A stretch of DNA of 64,000 nucleotides from an uncultured Spirochaetaceae bacterium. GTDB taxonomy: Bacteria > Spirochaetota > Spirochaetia > Sphaerochaetales > Sphaerochaetaceae. The position numbers and the translations under genes were made by a program. Shown here piece after piece: positions 59,206-64,000 of the stretch (the stretch's first letter is position 1; the number at the start of each line of letters is the position of its first letter). The notes below the pieces were generated by a model. It saw nothing but the letters and a program-made list of their open reading frames with translations, was not told the DNA's origin and searched no databases. The stretch covers positions 16,969-80,968 of the forward strand of contig CALXKS010000074.1 of the NCBI GenBank assembly GCA_944389015.1. The letters run 5' to 3'.

Positions 59206-61083
59206 TTATGCCTCCATTACCTTCGTATTTTTCTTCTGTCTAAGCAGATGCTGACCAATCAGAATAGCTCCCGTGACCAATCCAATGATGTCAGTAAGAG
59301 TACCGCTGTGTATCAGACATCCGGCAGGGATCAATAGCAATATTCTCTCAACAACGCCTAGCTTTCCTTTGAAGTATCCAATCGTTGACATTGAAAGAAT
59401 GAATATGCCGATAAGGCCAGAAATTGCAGATGAAATTGTAGCCATAGCAGAAGCTTCACCGATCAGAAGAGCAGGACCATACACGAACATAAAAGGAACG
59501 ATAAATCCTGTGAGAGCCAATCGCCAGGCTTTCCATCCCGTCTTCATTGGATTACCTCCGGAAAGGCCCGCTGCAGCATATGCCGCTAATGCAACAGGAG
59601 GTGTGATTGAAGACAGGCTCGCATAATACAATACGAACATATGGCTTGCCAGAACACTTACTCCAACCTGAGTGAGCGCAGGAGCAGCAAAAGATGCTGC
59701 AACAGAATACGCCGCTGGCGTAGGGAGCCCCATTCCCAATATTATGCACAATGCAGCAACGCAAAGCATCAAAATGAAAAGCCTGCCATCCGCAAGCGCA
59801 ACAAAAGCATAGGTAAGTCTTAATGTAGAGCCTGTAAGATTCAAAGAACCAATTACAATACCTGCTGTCGCACAAGCAATTGATACAGATACCATGCTCT
59901 TTGCAAAATTCAAGGAAATTTCTTTTATAAGCTTCCAGCTTATTCTTGTTTTGGGATTTATACATGCTAAAGCAAGAGAAAGCCCTGATGCTATTATTGC
60001 AGATTTGGCACAAGACCAATTACGCATAAGCAAAATTACAAGAACAACAAAAGGAATAAACATGTAACATCTTTTCAGAATTGAAGAAACATGTCCTTTA
60101 TCAAGTTTTGTAGCTAATGGTTTTAAATCTAGCCGACGAGCCTCTAAATCCACTTCAATAAAGATCGATACAAAATAGAAAATGGCAGGGATTATTGCTG
60201 CTATTGCAATAGTAATATATGAGATACCTGTAACATAAGACATCAAGAATGCTGCAGCCCCCATGATAGGTGGCATAAACTGCCCTCCTGTTGATGCCGC
60301 AGCCTCAACTGCTCCTGCGAAATCAGGATCATAGCCAGTATCTTTCATAAGAGGAATCGTAGTGCATCCTGTCGTAACTACATTCGATGTAGATGACCCG
60401 GATACCATTCCAAACAAACCACTGGCGATAACTGCCATTTTGGCAGGACCGCCCTTGCTGTTTCTTGATACTACCATCGCGGTATCAACCATTAATTCAC
60501 CCACACCGACAACGGACAAAACAGACCCAAAGAATACGAAAGGAGCGATGGTTGTACTGAGTGTGCCAACCATTGTCCCGAATATTCCTGCATTTGTTAT
60601 ATATTGACTTGTAATGACCCTTGAGAGTGGATAACCCTTATGAGCAATTGCAGGTGGCAGATATCTTCCAAAAACCGCATATAGAATACAGACAGCGGCG
60701 ATAATAACGAGAGGCCAACCAATACACCTTCTAGTTAATTCCAGAAATACAAGAATCAGCAAACCCCCAAGAATAACCTCAAATGTCACAGGTGCAAATG
60801 AGCTTCTGTAAAGGAGATCCTTATATGAAAATATGATATATCCCAATGTTATCGTTGCTATAATAGCAATCACCGCATCAATCAGAGGACCATATTTTCC
60901 TTTCATCGGTTTTGCAAGAACCGAAATATAAACCATTGCAAGAAGGATTAGCGATCGCTGCAGCATAGGACTTAATGGACTTGTCGCAGATGTATAAACA
61001 ACGAAAGCAGCAAGCAATAAACTGATAATCAAAAATATGTTTTTTTTCAGGCTATCTCTTTTATTCTCAATATTTGTTGCCAT
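59206..61083 (-). CDS. TRAP transporter fused permease (TAXI type)
   Basis: The 625-residue membrane protein combines the small DctQ-like and large DctM-like TRAP permease parts in one chain with about 17-18 helices. The TRAP signatures are GLFGMVSGSSTSNVVTTG near 213 and AASTGGQFMPPIMGAAAFLMSYVTG near 255. The matching region in the second half is MGLPTPAAYSVAAS near 455. Such fused permeases work with TAXI-type binding proteins, as encoded at 62326. The start at 61083 is preferred (GGAGAG four bases upstream) over a frame beginning at 61143 inside the previous gene. Confidence 0.92.
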   Translation of the reverse strand: MATNIENKRDSLKKNIFLIISLLLAAFVVYTSATSPLSPMLQRSLILLAMVYISVLAKPMKGKYGPLIDAVIAIIATITLGYIIFSYKDLLYRSSFAPVTFEVILGGLLILVFLELTRRCIGWPLVIIAAVCILYAVFGRYLPPAIAHKGYPLSRVITSQYITNAGIFGTMVGTLSTTIAPFVFFGSVLSVVGVGELMVDTAMVVSRNSKGGPAKMAVIASGLFGMVSGSSTSNVVTTGCTTIPLMKDTGYDPDFAGAVEAAASTGGQFMPPIMGAAAFLMSYVTGISYITIAIAAIIPAIFYFVSIFIEVDLEARRLDLKPLATKLDKGHVSSILKRCYMFIPFVVLVILLMRNWSCAKSAIIASGLSLALACINPKTRISWKLIKEISLNFAKSMVSVSIACATAGIVIGSLNLTGSTLRLTYAFVALADGRLFILMLCVAALCIILGMGLPTPAAYSVAASFAAPALTQVGVSVLASHMFVLYYASLSSITPPVALAAYAAAGLSGGNPMKTGWKAWRLALTGFIVPFMFVYGPALLIGEASAMATISSAISGLIGIFILSMSTIGYFKGKLGVVERILLLIPAGCLIHSGTLTDIIGLVTGAILIGQHLLRQKKNTKVMEA

Positions 61084-61129
61084 AAGCTCTCCAGATAAAT
61101 TTCTTAGGAACTTAAACCTAGAAGATAGA

Positions 61130-62254
61130 TTATTCGTCAACACGATATAGCTTCAGCTTGTCTTCATCTAATTCCATTCCAAGGCCATCACCTTCCGGAA
61201 TATCAATCATGCCATCATGGATATGAAGAGGTTCCTTTACTATATCTGTCGCCAATACACCATCAATCGCATTCTGGTAATCTCCAACCATGATATGTCC
61301 TGGCCAGGAAGCTGCAAGATGAGTAACGGCAGCACATCCTACACTTGTTGTCGGGTGATTTCCAGGGAAAATGCTCATACAACCTGTAGTGGCAAGATCC
61401 CACAATTTCCTAGTATAAAAAATACCTCCATTCTTCCCTGTCTTTGTCTGAACGATACTTGCAGCTCTGCTCTTAATCACATCAAGAAGGGATTCCGGTG
61501 TACTTACAGACTCATCAACAGAAAGAGGAGTACAGACATGTCGTGCTAAATCAGCCATCCCTTCCAGATCCCACAGAGGAAGAAGCTGTTCTATCATATC
61601 AAAATCGTAATCTTCAAGTTTTTTCAGCAACCTAAGAGCTTCCGTATAATGAAGACCAGCATTAGCATCAGCCCGCAGAGTTACCTTATCACCAAAGTGC
61701 TTCCTGAATATCTCCGCATTACGTACATCTTCTTCAGGATCAATTCCGATCTTGATTCTGATATGCTTATAGCCCTTATCGAAAAATGCATCTGCTTTAT
61801 CAAGCATTATTTTCGAATCCTTGAAAATCGGAACACAGATTCCAACATCAATATGATCTCTGCACTTTCCGCCAAGGAGCTGGTAAACAGGCATGCCAAG
61901 AATTTTACCCTGCAGATCATATAATGCATCTCCTATTGCTGCCTGAGCGTAGAGACTATGATATACAGCAGCCTCGCACATTCCCATTATCTGATTAATC
62001 TGAAATGGGGATTTGCCTAGAATTAATGGCTCAAATATATCTTTTATGATCTTTACTAGGTTTGGAAGATGCTCACCACTACCTTGTCTTCTCCAAGCTT
62101 GAGTTTCTCCTATACCAAATAAACCTTCATCCGTATGAATCTTGATAATGAGAGTATCAACATAATCCCTTGAACGATCAGACGGCGAAGCTATTGTGAA
62201 AGGATCCAGGAAAGGAAGCCTCAATGGAATTGTTTCTATCTTGGTTATTTTCAT
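61130..62254 (-). CDS. Mandelate racemase/muconate lactonizing enzyme family protein
   Basis: A 374-residue enolase-superfamily enzyme. The capping domain is followed by the barrel with Arg166-Ile-Lys168 in HIRIKIG, metal ligands Asp196 (RADANAG), Glu222 (MIEQ) and Asp247 (SVDES), and Lys271 in VQTKTGKNGG. The MLE subgroup normally has Lys-x-Lys at the first site; here the first is Arg. It should abstract a proton next to a carboxylate, as in cycloisomerisation, epimerisation or dehydration. Its position between a binding protein and a permease suggests it acts on the imported acid. Confidence 0.9.
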   Translation of the reverse strand: MKITKIETIPLRLPFLDPFTIASPSDRSRDYVDTLIIKIHTDEGLFGIGETQAWRRQGSGEHLPNLVKIIKDIFEPLILGKSPFQINQIMGMCEAAVYHSLYAQAAIGDALYDLQGKILGMPVYQLLGGKCRDHIDVGICVPIFKDSKIMLDKADAFFDKGYKHIRIKIGIDPEEDVRNAEIFRKHFGDKVTLRADANAGLHYTEALRLLKKLEDYDFDMIEQLLPLWDLEGMADLARHVCTPLSVDESVSTPESLLDVIKSRAASIVQTKTGKNGGIFYTRKLWDLATTGCMSIFPGNHPTTSVGCAAVTHLAASWPGHIMVGDYQNAIDGVLATDIVKEPLHIHDGMIDIPEGDGLGMELDEDKLKLYRVDE

Positions 62255-62271
62255 TTGTTTTCCTCAGTTTT

Positions 62272-62302
62272 CCCAGCTGCTAAAGCAGAGGCCGCAGCTG
62301 GG
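62272..62302 (-). terminator. Intercistronic hairpin after TAXI binding-protein gene
   Basis: Perfect 9-bp stem CCCAGCTGC/GCAGCTGGG with a 13-base loop, followed on the minus strand by AAAACTGAGGAAAAC and the next ATG. Without a T-run it is more likely to protect the upstream message or reduce read-through than to stop all transcription. Confidence 0.6.
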
Positions 62303-62325
62303 TATTATCGTTTTGAGATGTATGA

Positions 62326-63336
62326 TTATGGCTTTACCACATCGCAGTTGTATCCTTTCTCTGTATAATATTTGACAGCTCCTGGGTGACCAGGGATTAC
62401 CCAGTTCGCTGTAAGAAGAGAAGGATCTTCAGCGAAAGGCTTGCATACATCAAACTGAGTTGCTAGAACAGGCAGGATTTCCTCAACATATGCCTTTGTG
62501 ATTATGTATGCATCATCCTCAGACAAGCCATCTATTGATGCAATAACATAGTTTGGATCTCCCAGTGTTTTCAGTGCTTCCGTCTGACCTGTATAACTAT
62601 TTGCAGGAACAGCAGAATCCCACATCCAAGCATATTTCTCTCTGACAAGCGGCATCATTTCTTCATCAATCGGGAAAACTGCAATGTCTGTTGTAAGTGC
62701 AAGTTCATATAAAGTTGGCTCGGGGAGCGGCTGAGTAGCAATAATTGCATCAATAGAACCATCGGCTAAAGCACTTGCGCCTTCGCCATAATCTATCGCA
62801 AATACATCCACATCATCGAATTCAAAAGCATCACTGCTTGTCCTATGATATCCATAAGCATCAAGAACGAAACAATTCTTTGTTTCATTTGAAGAACCTG
62901 CTGCGCCTATACATACTTTCTTACCTGCAAGATCCTGGAATCCTTTGATATCTGAATCAGCTTTAGTGAAAAGCAAAGTGACCTGATTCTGGTAACTCCA
63001 CATTATACCAGCATTAAGCTTCCCCCTCTCGGCATAACTTCCCTCGCCATTATAGGCAGCATATAGTTTTTCAGGAGAAGCAGAAGCAAAAACAGCTTCA
63101 CCTCGATATACAAGATCAAGATTTTCCGAGGTACTTGAAGTAGCTTCAGCAGTCACATTGTACTCTGGATGGATTTTCTGCAGTTCTCCAGAAAAGGCTG
63201 CTGCATACATATACTGAAATGTACCTGTATTGAATGATGCATAGGAATAAAACTCCCTTGCTCCCTCGGACGAACCTCCAGCAAAAAGACATACACTCAT
63301 CAGAATAAGCGCAATAACTAAAGCCTTTCGTTTCAT
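62326..63336 (-). CDS. TAXI family TRAP transporter solute-binding protein
   Basis: The 336-residue exported protein has a signal peptide ending CLFAGGSSEG, then the TAXI-type core: FYSYASFNTGTFQYMYAAAFSGEL, a segment ESTSSTSENLDLVYRGE-like near 67-80, DLAGKKVCIGAAGSSNETK near 135 and SIDAIIATQPLPEPTLYEL near 194. TAXI proteins bind organic acids, amino acids or similar solutes for TRAP uptake driven by ion gradients. GGAGG is six bases before the ATG. It is the first gene of a seven-gene operon extending to 55490. Confidence 0.92.
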   Translation of the reverse strand: MKRKALVIALILMSVCLFAGGSSEGAREFYSYASFNTGTFQYMYAAAFSGELQKIHPEYNVTAEATSSTSENLDLVYRGEAVFASASPEKLYAAYNGEGSYAERGKLNAGIMWSYQNQVTLLFTKADSDIKGFQDLAGKKVCIGAAGSSNETKNCFVLDAYGYHRTSSDAFEFDDVDVFAIDYGEGASALADGSIDAIIATQPLPEPTLYELALTTDIAVFPIDEEMMPLVREKYAWMWDSAVPANSYTGQTEALKTLGDPNYVIASIDGLSEDDAYIITKAYVEEILPVLATQFDVCKPFAEDPSLLTANWVIPGHPGAVKYYTEKGYNCDVVKP

Positions 63337-64000
63337 CTTCTACCTCCATTTTTCAATTATGAATTTCTGAAAACAGTATATTGGGGGGATTTCAAAGAAA
63401 CATTAGACTCCATAAACAAATCATCAAATGGTATTTGTATAAAATTACAAATCGGGAAAGTTAAATAATTTTATTTATTAAAATGAATAAAGTGGGTTTA
63501 TACTATTATTTGATTTGATTTAAATCCCTGTGAATGGTTTATAACATTTTATTGGCTCTATACAGAAATATGTGGGATGTGAGAAAAAGAAGAAATCGAT
63601 AGAATATAGAGACAGTAAAAGGTTTCATCCTATAATGTTTAGCTTGCAAAAAGAAACATGAGCAAGGAAGAAACCCTATGGAAGATAAAACATAGATTTG
63701 AAAGTTATCGTGATATTCAGTAAACACGAAACTGAACGGCTTTGGGGCCTGGCATCAGTCACTTACCTTGTTTGCATGGACATCTTCCTTAAAATCAAAT
63801 TCGCTTCACTGATAGGCCCTTATAGGTTAAATCCCACACAATTCTGTAAAGACCCATACTTGGAATCAGAGGACAAATAAAACATATATGAATCCCCGGC
63901 CTCACCACGAGGAATGAGACTTGGTCCTGAGTTTCCAAGGTATATAATTGTGATGCGGCACAAGGTCGTGCGCTTTTTGGAACGGATAAGAGTCCGGAAA
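63337..64000. other. Long non-coding stretch at window end
   Basis: No gene can be supported. Near the operon, a minus-strand -10 TATACT (63375-63380) lies three bases from a run of six C (63383-63388 are G on the plus strand). A perfect inverted repeat ATTTGTA-TAAAAT-TACAAAT is at 63433-63452. The middle is AT-rich without signals. Near the end a plus-strand promoter-like pair TTGGTC (63921-63926), 16 bases, TATAAT (63943-63948) is followed by a hairpin (GCGGCAC/GTGCGC, 63955-63973) and a T-run, so an RNA or gene may begin there. Confidence 0.5.
63433..63452. promoter_or_regulatory. Inverted repeat upstream of TAXI-TRAP operon
   Basis: ATTTGTA and TACAAAT arms of seven bases with a 6-base spacer, about 100 bases before the first start codon. 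This is a candidate site for the PucR-type regulator encoded at the end of the operon. Confidence 0.4.

Noticed and set aside
63955..64000. Start of a group II intron (GTGCGC)
   Set aside because: The motif is short, following bases do not match the usual GUGYG continuation, and the window ends before any domain or reverse transcriptase could be seen.

Overview
The window looks like a piece of a host-associated spirochaete chromosome, probably of the Sphaerochaeta/Treponema kind; this is inferred from gene content only. Pointers are a PnrA-type purine-nucleoside ABC importer, substrate-binding proteins whose signal peptides end in FAGGS-like motifs, very large Ig-like lipoproteins, restriction-like AAA-ATPases of the type that multiplies in gut anaerobes, and a short SUF system of the anaerobe type. 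Gene packing is dense. Neighbouring genes often overlap by 1-23 bases, including tail-to-tail genes whose stop codons overlap.

Layout. 0-7.2 kb: two paralogous Ig-like lipoprotein genes (the first cut by the window edge) with a near-identical 126-base leader/promoter copy each, separated by an AAA-ATPase/nuclease gene and a 65-residue HTH gene. 7.3-15.1 kb: a DUF362 protein with twin operators, a membrane protein, a CoA-disulfide-reductase/rhodanese fusion, an azlCD pair behind a COG2509 flavoprotein, and an Uup-type ABC-F ATPase. 15.2-17.9 kb: a decayed nagA, a repeat-bearing intergenic stretch and a DUF4143 ATPase. 18-27.5 kb: a radical SAM enzyme with a TetR regulator, then an operon (phosphohexomutase, DeoR regulator, sugar-phosphate isomerase, ABC importer) and a tRNA-Arg. 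27.7-43.6 kb: mostly housekeeping genes (hemA-like, a two-component pair, dinB, trmL, proC, serS, pncB, xseAB, purU, a pseudouridine synthase, a BI-1 protein, bcp). 43.6-50.9 kb: an ACT/PFL(DUF711) operon and a PnrA-type ABC operon whose binding-protein gene carries an in-frame amber codon. 51-55.4 kb: a zinc-PLC-like protein, a Fic protein, a minimal sufCB pair and an acyltransferase-like protein. 55.5-63.3 kb: a seven-gene catabolic operon (TAXI-TRAP uptake, enolase-superfamily enzyme, aconitase-superfamily dehydratase, cupin, PucR regulator), visibly more AT-rich than the middle of the window.

The most notable patterns are these. At least eleven genes at the heads of transcripts have no Shine-Dalgarno sequence and start 6-9 bases after a good -10 box, often as divergent pairs, which points to common leaderless mRNAs. 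The two lipoprotein promoters carry G-runs between -35 and -10, as expected of a phase-variable promoter. A hairpin that hides the ribosome-binding site of the ACT/PFL operon also looks like a terminator. The TRAP/enolase/dehydratase operon appears to encode uptake and breakdown of an unidentified organic acid.
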